Shown piece after piece: positions 51,896 to 59,944 of a stretch of DNA of 64,000 nucleotides. The translations under genes were made by a program, and so were the position numbers. This DNA comes from Nonomuraea sediminis (GTDB taxonomy: Bacteria > Actinomycetota > Actinomycetes > Streptosporangiales > Streptosporangiaceae), in the NCBI RefSeq assembly GCF_018531495.1, contig NZ_JAHDTI010000007.1:248001-312000 (forward strand), written 5' to 3'. Positions within the stretch are counted from its first letter, which is position 1; each line of letters starts with the position of its first letter. Below the pieces are notes generated by a model. That model worked only from the letters and a program-made list of their open reading frames with translations, made no database searches and had not been told where the DNA came from.

Positions 51896-52457
51896 CTTTC
51901 CGCGGTTGTTGCCCCGCCTCCTGCTGATCGGCGGAGCGATCGGACTGCTCGCGGCCTTCGTCCTGACGGTCGAGAAGATCGCGCTGCTGAAGAACCCGGC
52001 CTACGTGCCCAGTTGCAGCATCAACCCGGTGCTCTCCTGCGGCTCCATCATGCGGACTCCGCAGGCCGAGCTGTTCGGCTTCCCCAACCCGCTGCTGGGC
52101 ATCGCGGGCTTCGCCATCGTCACCGCCGTGGGCGCGGCACTGCTGGCCGGTGCCGGACCGCGCCGCTGGTTCTGGCTCGGGCTGCAGGCCGGAGTCACCG
52201 CCGGGGCGGTGTTCGTGCACTGGCTGATCTTCCAGAGCCTCTACGTCATCGGCGCGCTGTGCCCGTACTGCATGGTCGTGTGGGCGGTCACGATGCCGAT
52301 CTTCTGGTACGTCACCCTGCACAACCTGCGCGGGAACGGCCTGGGCCGGAAGCTGGCCGACTATCACGCCGTCGCGCTGACCGTCTGGGTGCTGGCTCTG
52401 CTCGCCTTGATCGGCATCAGGTTCCAGGCGTACTGGAGCAGCCTGCTGGGGATCTAG
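51876..52457 (+). CDS. Vitamin K epoxide reductase (VKOR)-family protein
   Basis: A 193-residue membrane protein with four or five helices. The loop cysteines C47/C55 (CSINPVLSC) and the quinone-proximal CPYC (C129, C132) are the four cysteines used by bacterial VKOR to pass electrons from DsbA to menaquinone. It overlaps the DsbA-like gene by 20 bp and converges with the P-type ATPase gene, overlapping it by 41 bp. Confidence 0.93.
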   Translation: MRHSPSSFPRLLPRLLLIGGAIGLLAAFVLTVEKIALLKNPAYVPSCSINPVLSCGSIMRTPQAELFGFPNPLLGIAGFAIVTAVGAALLAGAGPRRWFWLGLQAGVTAGAVFVHWLIFQSLYVIGALCPYCMVVWAVTMPIFWYVTLHNLRGNGLGRKLADYHAVALTVWVLALLALIGIRFQAYWSSLLGI

Positions 52458-54336
52458 CGTGGCTCGCCGTACTTGAAGACAGAGGTGTGAGCGGTACGGC
52501 GGCGCGGACGGCGTTGGCGATGACGAAGACCTCCGCGAGTTCGTGGATGAACACGACGGTGGCCAGGCCGAGCGCGCCGAGGGCGGCCAGCGGGATGAGC
52601 ACGGTGATGATCGCCAGGGACAGTCCCACGTTCTGCAGCATGATGGTGCGGGCGCGGCGCGCCAGGTCGAGAGCCTGCGGCAGGTGGCGCAGGTCCTCGC
52701 CCATGAGCGCGACGTCGGCGGTCTCGATGGCGACGTCGGTGCCCATGGCGCCCATCGCGATGCCGACGTCGGCGGTGGCCAGGGCAGGAGCGTCGTTGAT
52801 GCCGTCGCCGACCATGGCCACCGGCCGAGCGAGCGTGGTCACCAGGCGGGCCTTGTCCTCGGGACGGAGTTCGGCATGGACGTCGGCGATGCCCGCCTGG
52901 TGGGCCAGCGTCGCGGCGGTGGCGCCGTTGTCGCCGGTGAGCATCGCGACCGACACGCCGAGGCGGCGCAGGTTCTCCACGGTGGCGGCGGCCTCCGGGC
53001 GCAGTTCGTCGCGTACGGCAAGCGCGCCGAGCAGCTCGCCGTCGTGCTCGACGAGGACGACGGTGCAGCCGTCGTCCTGCATGCGCTTGACGTCGTCGGC
53101 CAGCGGGCCGGGGTCGAGGTGGCCGGGCCTGCCCAGCCGGGCGGGCCGCCCGTCGACGGTGCCTTCCAGGCCGTGTCCGGTGACGGCGACGACGTCCTGA
53201 GCGGGTTCCGCGTCAGGGGCGGCGGCGAGGACGGCGCGGGCGAGCGGATGCTCGCTGCGGGCCTCCAGCGCGGCGGCCACCCGGAGAAGCCTCGGATCGG
53301 CGGGGACCTGCTCGACCACGGCCGGGGTGTTTCGCGTGAGAGTGCCGGTCTTGTCCAAGGCGACCGCGCGGACCCGCCCCAGCTCCTCCAGCGCGGCGCC
53401 GCCCTTGATCAGGACGCCCTGCTTGCCGGCGGCGCCGATGGCGGCGACCACGGTCAGCGGCACGGAGATGGCCAGCGCACACGGGGAGGCGGCGACCAGG
53501 ACGATCAGCGCGCGCTCGATCCACACGAGCGCATCGCCGAGCAGGCTGCCCACGAGCGCGACCAGCACAGCCGCGATCATGATGCCCGGCACCAGCGGCT
53601 TGGCGATGCGGTCGGCCAGCCGCTGGGAGGCGCCCTTGCGTTCCTGGGCTTCCTCGACGATGTGCACGATGCGCGCCAGGGAGCTGCCGGAGACGGGGAC
53701 GGTGACCCGGACCTCGACGGCGCCACCGCCGTTGATCGCGCCCGCGTGCACCAGGTCGCCCGCAGCCGCTTCAACCGGGACGGACTCACCGGTGATCGCC
53801 GACAGATCCAACGAGGTACGGCCGGCCGTGATGATCCCGTCGGTGGCGGCACGCCTGCCCGGCTTGAGCAGCATCGTCTCGCCCACCCGCAGCTTCTCCG
53901 GGGCGACGGTGTCCTCGCGGCCGTCGCGTAACACGGTGACCTGTTCAGGAACGAGGTCGAGCAGGGCTCGCAGGCCGCGCCGGGTACGGGTGACGGCGTA
54001 GTCCTCCAAGCCTTCGGAGATGGAGAAGAGCACGGCCAGCATGGCGGCCTCGCCGTACGCCCGCAGAAGGAGGGCGCCGATGAGGGCGATCGTCATCAGC
54101 GTGCCGACGCCGATCTTCCGGCGCCACAGGGCACGCAGCGTGCCGGGGACGAACGTCCAGCCGCCGGCGAGCGCCCCGGCGATCTCCAGCACGTCGCCGG
54201 TGATGCCGCCGACCAGCCACCCGGCGCCGAGCAGGACCGCGGCCACTGCGGCGAAACGCAGGTTCGGGACCTGCCAGAGCTTCTCCTGCTCCTCGTGAAT
54301 GGGGGCGGGGTCGTGGGCGCAGCAGGCGTCGCTCAT
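52417..54336 (-). CDS. P1B-type heavy-metal ATPase with SPC motif
   Basis: A 639-residue pump: TGES (182-185), phosphorylation motif DKTGTLT (D328), SEHP (361-364) and GDGIND (510-515). TM6 has SPC (284-286) instead of CPC and the last helix region has HELAE (598-602), which places it near the Co/Zn/Fe (P1B-4-like) group. There is no N-terminal HMA domain; a short Cys/His-rich N-terminus (MSDACCAHDPAPIH) precedes TM1. It probably exports divalent metal. Start ATG 54336 overlaps the ArsR stop as ATGA. Confidence 0.92.
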   Translation of the reverse strand: MSDACCAHDPAPIHEEQEKLWQVPNLRFAAVAAVLLGAGWLVGGITGDVLEIAGALAGGWTFVPGTLRALWRRKIGVGTLMTIALIGALLLRAYGEAAMLAVLFSISEGLEDYAVTRTRRGLRALLDLVPEQVTVLRDGREDTVAPEKLRVGETMLLKPGRRAATDGIITAGRTSLDLSAITGESVPVEAAAGDLVHAGAINGGGAVEVRVTVPVSGSSLARIVHIVEEAQERKGASQRLADRIAKPLVPGIMIAAVLVALVGSLLGDALVWIERALIVLVAASPCALAISVPLTVVAAIGAAGKQGVLIKGGAALEELGRVRAVALDKTGTLTRNTPAVVEQVPADPRLLRVAAALEARSEHPLARAVLAAAPDAEPAQDVVAVTGHGLEGTVDGRPARLGRPGHLDPGPLADDVKRMQDDGCTVVLVEHDGELLGALAVRDELRPEAAATVENLRRLGVSVAMLTGDNGATAATLAHQAGIADVHAELRPEDKARLVTTLARPVAMVGDGINDAPALATADVGIAMGAMGTDVAIETADVALMGEDLRHLPQALDLARRARTIMLQNVGLSLAIITVLIPLAALGALGLATVVFIHELAEVFVIANAVRAAVPLTPLSSSTASHARSPAGCSSTPGT

Positions 54337-54683
54337 CGCGCCGCACCCTCCATGACCGCGTTGAGGAGAGCTTGTCCGGTGCCGGTGAGCGTGTACATGA
54401 CCATGCGGCCGTCGCGGCGGGAGCGGGCCAGGCCCGCCGTACGCAACAGCCGCACGTGGTGGGAGACCAGGTTCTGCGGCAGGCCCGTCACCCAGGCCAG
54501 GTCGCACACGCACAGCTCACCGCCGCGCAGCAGAGCGGCGGCGATCCGCAGCCGGGTGGGGTCGGCGACCGCCTTGGCCGTGGCGGCGGCCCGCTCAGTG
54601 ACCTCCAGGTGCGGCAGGGATTCCCTGATCCCTTCGGCCAGCGGCAGATCCAGGCACAGCAGCTCGCAGGTCTCCTCACTCAT
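54333..54683 (-). CDS. ArsR/SmtB-family metal sensor (CadC type)
   Basis: A 116-residue repressor with C6 and C10 in an N-terminal TCELLCLD and C58/C60 in ELCVCDLAW. This four-cysteine alpha-3N site matches CadC (Cys7, 11, 58, 60), a Cd/Pb/Zn/Bi sensor. The helix-turn-helix is QNLVSHHVRLLRTAGLARSRRDGR. Its gene overlaps the ATPase gene (ATGA), so the sensor controls its own efflux pump. No Shine-Dalgarno is visible; probably leaderless or near it. Confidence 0.92.
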   Translation of the reverse strand: MSEETCELLCLDLPLAEGIRESLPHLEVTERAAATAKAVADPTRLRIAAALLRGGELCVCDLAWVTGLPQNLVSHHVRLLRTAGLARSRRDGRMVMYTLTGTGQALLNAVMEGAAR

Positions 54684-54685
54684 AG

Positions 54686-54705
54686 CAACATACTAACGTT
54701 CGTTG
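54686..54705. promoter_or_regulatory. Candidate operator of the CadC-like repressor
   Basis: CAACATACTAACGTTCGTTG reads as an imperfect inverted repeat (outer CAAC/GTTG, inner AACGTT) in an A+T-rich patch directly upstream of the ArsR start. The symmetry is partial, so the call is tentative. Confidence 0.45.
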
Positions 54706-54793
54706 AGATGTTCACAAGTCGTGATCGAAATGTTCCGGTCGCTTGATCACCCGCGCCCGTACGCTTCCAAGTAATCAACACGGGGAGGCGTAC

Positions 54794-56005
54794 ATGTCGC
54801 TGATGACGCGGATGGCCGCGGCGTTCAAGGGGGAGGTCTCCGCCGACGAGCTGGAGTCCTACCGGCGCGCGGGCGGGCTGGTCTACACCGAGCTGGAGCA
54901 GGCCGAAGCGCTGCGCGGGCGGTTAGCCGCAGAAGGGGTGAACCTCTGGCACGGCCCGCAAGCCGCGGCCGGGCAGTTGCTGTGCACGTGGAACGCGTTC
55001 GTCCTGCAGGCGATCGGGGAGCACCTGCTGGACGCCGACTACGCCGCCGATCCACGCACCGTCGGATACGTTCCGCAGGTCACCAGCCTCCAGGTCGGAG
55101 CATGCTTCGCGCAGGTGGAGGGCTGGGTGTCCCGGGCTCGCCAGGCCGCGGGCAACTCCCGCTATCTGGTGGAGAAGGAGATGCTGCTGCCGGCCGACCT
55201 GCCTGAGTGGGCCGAGGCAAGCCCCTGCCCGCTGCCGCACCTGCACGGCATGCTCGCCGCCTCCCGCGCGATCCGCCGGCACGCCGAGGTCGCGCTCGGC
55301 GTCTTCGAGCAGACCGTCACGGACGCCGACAAGCACCGCGCCGCCCTGGAGCGGCTGCGCCAGCTCGCCGCCGAGGCCGCGACCGCCGCCGACTACGCCG
55401 AGGGCCTGCTCGACACCGACCCGGCGCCGCGTATGCACGAGGCCATCGAGCAGCGCCTGCAGCGCGCGCTGGACATCTACTACCACCTGGGCCAGCTGAT
55501 CGCGATGCCCCAGCTGATCGCCGACTACAAGGGCCCGGGTGTACGGCAGGCCGTACCACCCGCCAACCTGGCCGTGGCCGATGTCCGCGACTTCGACCCG
55601 TGGTGCCTGACCGACCCGCAGAAGAGGACCTTCTGGCAGGCCGACCCGCGCGCACACCAGGCGATCAAGGAGATGTGGGACTACGATCCCGACCCGGCGA
55701 GGACTCTGCGGATCCAGGCCGAGATCGACGCGGCCCTCCGGGACGGCGCTATCGCCTTCGCCACGGATTCGCGCGGCGAGCCGTACGGGAGCTACTACTG
55801 CTGCCCGTTCGCCGCGATCTACATCGTCCGCCGTCCGGTGGTGATCGCGGGGCGGAGGCTCCGCGCGATGCAGCAGTTCACCCTGGAGGTGTCGGCCGAG
55901 GACGTGCCGCAGGGCGGCCCGTTCAAACGGGAGATCATCGTGTCCACCTTCCACCCGACCGACGAGATCGACTACTGCGACCCGGACGGGTTGCACGGCG
56001 ACTGA
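54794..56005 (+). CDS. Hypothetical protein, conserved-looking
   Basis: A 403-residue soluble protein without signal peptide or membrane helix. It is largely helical (TVTDADKHRAALERLRQLAAEAATAADYAEGLLDTDPAPRMHEAIEQRLQ) in the middle and has a beta-rich C-terminus (SYYCCPFAAIYIVRRPVVIAGRRLR). I recognise no family. ATG 54794 follows GGGGAGG. It lies between two metal operons on the opposite and same strand, so its context is ambiguous. Confidence 0.7.
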   Translation: MSLMTRMAAAFKGEVSADELESYRRAGGLVYTELEQAEALRGRLAAEGVNLWHGPQAAAGQLLCTWNAFVLQAIGEHLLDADYAADPRTVGYVPQVTSLQVGACFAQVEGWVSRARQAAGNSRYLVEKEMLLPADLPEWAEASPCPLPHLHGMLAASRAIRRHAEVALGVFEQTVTDADKHRAALERLRQLAAEAATAADYAEGLLDTDPAPRMHEAIEQRLQRALDIYYHLGQLIAMPQLIADYKGPGVRQAVPPANLAVADVRDFDPWCLTDPQKRTFWQADPRAHQAIKEMWDYDPDPARTLRIQAEIDAALRDGAIAFATDSRGEPYGSYYCCPFAAIYIVRRPVVIAGRRLRAMQQFTLEVSAEDVPQGGPFKREIIVSTFHPTDEIDYCDPDGLHGD

Positions 56006-56155
56006 CCTCGCTCACCGGGACAGCTTCCTGATCAGGCTGAGGAAGTGCGGTGACACCCGCGGTCCGATGTGCCCCGCCGCACGCGAGGGCGCGTTGGGCG
56101 CGGGCTTTCCTGCGAGGGCCGGCCCGCCCGATCGCCGGGCTGGCAAGATGGCGGC

Positions 56156-56509
56156 ATGGAACGTGTGCTTGGCATCGGTGGCTACTTCATGCGGGCTGCC
56201 GACCCGGCGGCCCTGAGCGCGTGGTATCGCGATTGCCTGGGCCTGGACGCCGATGAGCACGGCCTGTGGCGTCAGGGGACCGGGCTGACGGTGTTCGCGA
56301 CGTTCGAGTCCGAGACCGACTACTTCGGGTCCCGCACCCAGCAGACCATGCTCAACTTCCGGGTCCGCGACCTGGACGCGATGCTCGCGCAACTGCGCGC
56401 CAAGGGAGCGGACGTGGCCGAGGAAACGCAGGACATGGAGGGCGTCGGTCGATTCGGCTGGGTCACCGACCCTGAGGGCAATCGCGTCGAGCTGTGGCAG
56501 CCCGCCTGA
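56156..56509 (+). CDS. VOC-family (glyoxalase-like) protein
   Basis: A 117-residue VOC protein: GIGGYFMRAADPAALSAWYRDCLGLD, LNFRVRDLDAMLAQLRAKGADV, and the terminal FGWVTDPEGNRVELWQP with a Glu metal ligand. It may be a glyoxalase I-like or bleomycin-resistance-like protein. ATG 56156; the longer upstream frame is rejected because of its odd composition. Confidence 0.88.
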   Translation: MERVLGIGGYFMRAADPAALSAWYRDCLGLDADEHGLWRQGTGLTVFATFESETDYFGSRTQQTMLNFRVRDLDAMLAQLRAKGADVAEETQDMEGVGRFGWVTDPEGNRVELWQPA

Positions 56510-56786
56510 CCACGTCTTCACGCGGGCGGTGAACGTGCTGGTGGACCACTAGTAGGCCCGCGCGGCCATGTCCCGGGCAATCGATGAGATCAGGCCGCTG
56601 CCGGCCGGACGCGGGTTCGCCGTCCCGCCCACCATCTGCGACGGCCAAGGTGGTGGGTGGTGTGACCAGACCGCGATGCGCCCGGCCCGGCACCGAACTC
56701 GTACCCGCCTTCCCCGCAGGCTGCTGAACCGTCCGACCCGCATCACGCCGGCATGTCCTGACCCGATCGCGGGGAGGTCGTTAGAT
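56510..56786. other. Intergenic region, no recognisable gene
   Basis: About 280 bp between the VOC gene and the tandem repeat. Plus- and minus-strand frames are short and of biased composition. I see no RNA gene, operator or recognisable protein. Confidence 0.4.
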
Positions 56787-56844
56787 AGTTCCTGCGCAGG
56801 TCGTTCGGCTGCCGCAGTTCCCGTGCAGGTCGTTCGGCTGTCGT
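56787..56844. repeat. Two-copy tandem repeat of 29 bp
   Basis: AGTTCCTGCGCAGGTCGTTC (56787 onward) and the next unit (56816-56844) repeat with a 29-bp period; a 16-base core GCAGGTCGTTCGGCTG is identical at 56796-56811 and 56825-56840. The remaining positions differ at a few bases. Too few copies for CRISPR. Confidence 0.6.
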
Positions 56845-56934
56845 ACCGCGGCTTGAGGGTGCGGTCAGACCGCGATGCCCCAACGGAGGTGGCGCGGCGG
56901 GATTGACAGACGAATGATCACATCGACACACTTA

Positions 56935-56958
56935 ATATCTGAAGAGCTGTTCAAGTAT
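56935..56958. promoter_or_regulatory. SmtB-type operator before the CDF exporter gene
   Basis: ATATCTGAA and TTCAAGTAT (inner TGAA-6 bases-TTCA, outer ATA/TAT) form a 24-bp imperfect palindrome with the TGAAnnnnnnTTCA core of SmtB/CzrA-type repressors, ten bases before the CDF start. The SmtB-type sensor at 50820 is the likeliest ligand-responsive binder. Confidence 0.7.
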
Positions 56959-56968
56959 CGGAGGTGTG

Positions 56969-57934
56969 ATGGCTGAGCACGGGCACGGACATGGCCACGG
57001 GCACGGGGTCAGCGCGGGCGCGGATCGCCGGTACCTCAGCGGTGCCCTGGCGCTGATCGTCGGCTTCATGGCCATCGAAGTGGTCATCGGCATCATCGCC
57101 CAGTCGCTGGCGCTGATCTCCGACGCCGGCCACATGCTGACCGATGCCGCTGCGATCGTCTTCGCGCTGATCGCCATGCGGATCGCGGCCAAGCCGCCGC
57201 AGGGCGGATACACCTACGGCCTCAAGCGGGCCGAGATCATCTCCGCCCAGATCAACGGCATCACGCTGCTCCTGCTCGCCGCCTACTTCATCTACCAGGG
57301 CATCGAGCGCCTGATCACGCCGCCGGAGGTCGAGGGCGCCTTCGTGGTCGCCACCGGCCTGGCCGGGATCGTCGTGAACGTGGCCGCCACCTGGCTGCTC
57401 TCGCGCGCCAACCGCTCCAGCCTGAACGTCGAGGGCGCCTACCAGCACATCCTCAACGACCTGTTCGCCTTCATCGCCACCACCATCGCCGGCGCGATCG
57501 TCTGGTGGACCGGCTGGGCCCGCGCCGACGCCATCGCCGCGCTGGTCGTGGCGGGGCTGATGCTGAAGGCGGGCTGGGGGCTGGTGCGCGACTCCGGGCG
57601 GGTGTTCATGGAGGCCGCCCCGGCCGGGATGAACCCCGCGGAGATCGGTCAGAAGACCGCCGCTTTGGAGAACGTGAGCGAGGTGCACGACCTGCACGTG
57701 TGGGAGGTCACCTCCGGCTACGCCGCACTCTCGGCGCACATCCTGGTCGACCCCGGCGCCGACTGCCATGCCGTACGGCAGGCAGCGGAGAAGATGCTGC
57801 ACGACACCTACGGCATCGAGCACACCACCCTCCAGGTCGACCACGCCGCACCCACGCTGCTCACCATCGGGGAGACCGACGAGCACTGCGCGGACCCGCA
57901 CGGCCCGGTCCACAAGAGCGAGGGCAAGGGCTGA
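56969..57934 (+). CDS. Cation diffusion facilitator (CDF) metal exporter
   Basis: A 321-residue exporter of six helices with a His-rich N-terminus (HGHGHGHGHG) and the HxxxD metal sites in SDAGHMLTDAAAI (TM2) and YQHILNDLFAF (TM5). A cytoplasmic CDF tail (about 215-300) includes VHDLHVWEVTSGY. It exchanges protons for Zn2+ or a related divalent ion. ATG 56969 has GGAGG five bases upstream; GTG 56966 is the alternative. It is a single-gene unit under a SmtB-type operator. Confidence 0.94.
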   Translation: MAEHGHGHGHGHGVSAGADRRYLSGALALIVGFMAIEVVIGIIAQSLALISDAGHMLTDAAAIVFALIAMRIAAKPPQGGYTYGLKRAEIISAQINGITLLLLAAYFIYQGIERLITPPEVEGAFVVATGLAGIVVNVAATWLLSRANRSSLNVEGAYQHILNDLFAFIATTIAGAIVWWTGWARADAIAALVVAGLMLKAGWGLVRDSGRVFMEAAPAGMNPAEIGQKTAALENVSEVHDLHVWEVTSGYAALSAHILVDPGADCHAVRQAAEKMLHDTYGIEHTTLQVDHAAPTLLTIGETDEHCADPHGPVHKSEGKG

Positions 57935-57979
57935 CGGCGCACGGCGAGCGCCGACACGCAGGGAAGGGGCGAGCAGTAG

Positions 57980-58000
57980 CCTTCTACGTGACGTAGAAGG
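57980..58000. promoter_or_regulatory. BlaI-type palindrome upstream of blaI/M56 operon
   Basis: CCTTCTACGT and ACGTAGAAGG flank one G: a perfect 21-bp palindrome overlapping the ribosome-binding region (AGAAGGAGG 57996-58004) of the BlaI-like gene. Repression here would block both transcription and translation, fitting autoregulation. Confidence 0.75.
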
Positions 58001-58010
58001 AGGTGGCCGC

Positions 58011-58352
58011 GTGCGGCTCGGCAGTCTCGAACGCTCGATCATGGAAGTCCTCTGGGCGCACCCGGAGGGCATCCTGGCTCAGCAGCTCGCCGACGAGCTC
58101 GAGTCCAAGCCCGCGGTCACCACCGTCCTGACCGTTCTGGTACGGCTCACGCGCAAGGACCTGGCGTCCCGGGAGCGCGTGGGCCGCGCCCACCGCTACA
58201 AGGCCGTGGCCGGCAAGGACGCCTTCGTGGCCGAGACCATGCGCGCCGCCCTGGACGACGCCGCGGACCTGGACGCGGCGGTCAACCGTTTCGTCGGCAC
58301 CGTGTCGCCCGAGGTCGCGGCCGCGCTCCGGGCAGCACTGGACAAACGGTGA
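58011..58352 (+). CDS. BlaI/MecI/CopY-family repressor
   Basis: A 113-residue winged-helix repressor: LGSLERSIMEVLWAHPEGILAQQLADELESKPAVTTVLTVLVRLTRKDLASRERVGRAHRY is the family core, with a dimerising C-terminus. BlaI-type repressors are inactivated by a membrane metalloprotease, here the M56 protein encoded next (GTGA overlap). GTG 58011 with AGAAGGAGG upstream. The same palindrome before the DsbA/VKOR operon is a probable second target. Confidence 0.93.
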   Translation: MRLGSLERSIMEVLWAHPEGILAQQLADELESKPAVTTVLTVLVRLTRKDLASRERVGRAHRYKAVAGKDAFVAETMRAALDDAADLDAAVNRFVGTVSPEVAAALRAALDKR

Positions 58353-59248
58353 CCCCCTGGCTGGTCGTCGCCTGCCTCGCCCTGCTACCGGCGGCGTTCG
58401 GCAACCGGCTGGCGGCAGCACGCTGGCCATCGCGGCATCCGCGAGCGGCGATCGCCCTCTGGATGGCGATCGGCGCGGCGGCGGGCCTGGGCGGCGCCGG
58501 TATCGGTCTGGTGGCCGCGGTCTGGCCGCTGGCCACGGCGTTCCCGCACGGCGCCCACACGCTGAGCCACCGGCTCCTCGGCGGAGAGTGGCAGGCCGGG
58601 ATGAGCGTCGCGCTCCTGTGGTCCGTGGGTCTCGTCGCGTGGCTGCTCGCCACCACGGCCCGTACCATCGTCGGCACTCTGGCCGAGCGGCGGCGCCAGC
58701 GCCTGCTCGTCGACCTGACCGCCGACTACTCGCCCGCCCACGACGCCTACGTTCTGCCCAGCGCCGTGCCGGTGGCCTACTGCATGCCCGGACGCGAGGC
58801 CCGGGTCGTGCTGAGCAGGGGAGCGGTCGACCTCCTTGGGTCCGCCGAGCTCGAGGCGGTCCTCGCTCATGAACGTGCACACGCCGATGGGCGGCACGAC
58901 CTGCTGAAGCTGCCGTTCGTCGCGCTCTCCCGCGCCTTCCCGCCGGCTCGCCGAGTCCTGGAGGCGGTCTCCGTCCTGGTGGAGCTGATGGCCGACGACG
59001 TGGCTCGCCGTACGCACGGAAATCTGCCTCTGGCTCGGGCGATCGTGCGGATGGCCGCCCCGGCCCAGCCGGGCCTGGCCGTCGCCGACACCGCGGTCGT
59101 CCGGCGCGTCGAGCGGCTGCTGCACGAGCCGCGGAACGGGCGCGGCTGGGTCCCCGCCGCGGCCTACTCCGGCGCCGCCGCCCTGCTCGGCGGACCGCTT
59201 TCGCTGCTCGCCGCGCCGGTGCTGTGCCACACCATCACCCCGGGATAA
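58349..59248 (+). CDS. M56-family membrane metallopeptidase (BlaR1-like)
   Basis: A 299-residue integral membrane protein with about four helices and a zinc-protease motif LAHERAHADGRHD (HExxH: H174, E175, H178). This is the BlaR1/MecR1 M56 protease fold but lacks the extracytoplasmic penicillin-binding sensor domain, so it must sense another signal. It should cleave the BlaI-like repressor. GTG start overlaps the repressor stop by 4 bp. Confidence 0.92.
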   Translation: MTPWLVVACLALLPAAFGNRLAAARWPSRHPRAAIALWMAIGAAAGLGGAGIGLVAAVWPLATAFPHGAHTLSHRLLGGEWQAGMSVALLWSVGLVAWLLATTARTIVGTLAERRRQRLLVDLTADYSPAHDAYVLPSAVPVAYCMPGREARVVLSRGAVDLLGSAELEAVLAHERAHADGRHDLLKLPFVALSRAFPPARRVLEAVSVLVELMADDVARRTHGNLPLARAIVRMAAPAQPGLAVADTAVVRRVERLLHEPRNGRGWVPAAAYSGAAALLGGPLSLLAAPVLCHTITPG

Positions 59249-59463
59249 CCGCGAGTCCTCGGTGTGACGTCGCGGGCGATCAGTTCGACGCGTCCCCGGG
59301 CAGCGCCACCGAAACCCCGATTCCGGAGCGGGAGGGGGTTGAAACGGAACGGTCCAGCCTTGAGACTCGATCGCGATGGAGAATCGGAGAAGCGGCATGT
59401 CTGTTACTCGTGATGCGCACCTAGACTGGGCCGTTGCGACGAGAGGTGGACGGGAGAGCGGCT

Positions 59464-59808
59464 GTGGCGACCGAGGTCTTCGACGATCCACCTGCTGAGG
59501 TGCTGGTCGAAGCGGCTGGGACGTTCGGGCTGCTGGCCTCGCCGCCGAGGTTGCACATCGTCTGGGCGCTGTCGCAGGGCGAGTGCGACGTGAGCGGACT
59601 GGCCGAACGGGTCGGTGGCGCGCTTCCCGCGGTCAGCCAGCATCTGGCGAAGCTGAAGCTGGCCGGGCTGGTGCGTGCGCGTCGCGAGGGGCGCAGGATG
59701 GTCTACCTGGTCGACGACCCCGATGTGGTGGCCACCGTACGACTGCTGGTCGGCCGGATGGCTCGACGGGCCGACGAGGCGGAGCACGCCGACGGCCTGG
59801 GCGCCTGA
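59464..59808 (+). CDS. ArsR-family transcriptional regulator
   Basis: A 114-residue winged-helix protein (GTFGLLASPPRLHIVWALSQGECDVSGLAERVGGALPAVSQHLAKLKLAGLVRARREGRRMVYLVDD). The alpha-3 box is CDVSGLAERVGG, without the paired cysteines, and no alpha-5 His site is present, so the sensed signal is unclear; metal sensing is not certain. GTG 59464 follows GGGAGAG. It may act on a neighbouring promoter, but no site is evident. Confidence 0.85.
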   Translation: MATEVFDDPPAEVLVEAAGTFGLLASPPRLHIVWALSQGECDVSGLAERVGGALPAVSQHLAKLKLAGLVRARREGRRMVYLVDDPDVVATVRLLVGRMARRADEAEHADGLGA

Positions 59809-59905
59809 GGCCTCCAGCACCGCATGACCTAACTCTCTCCTCCCGTCGGTCGCGTAGTTGCGTACTTAGGCAAGCCTGTGGGCGGCGGTTCCTCGGTCTC
59901 GCAGT

Positions 59906-59932
59906 CTCATGTGCCTCTTGGTGGCATATGAG
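59906..59932. terminator. Hairpin between convergent ArsR and LCP genes
   Basis: CTCATGTGCC (59906-59915) pairs with GGCATATGAG (59923-59932) with one mismatch and a 7-base loop. It sits between the ArsR stop (59808) and the LCP stop (59945). A weak TTAGGCAAGCCT half-palindrome (59866-59877) lies nearby. Confidence 0.6.
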
Positions 59933-59944
59933 TAGGGCGAGCGG

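Noticed and set aside
56787..56844. CRISPR-like repeats
   Set aside because: Only two adjacent units and no spacers or cas genes.
59866..59879. Iron-box-like TTAGGCAAGCCTGT
   Set aside because: Only half-matches the IdeR/DmdR consensus and lies beyond the ends of both neighbouring genes, not at a promoter.
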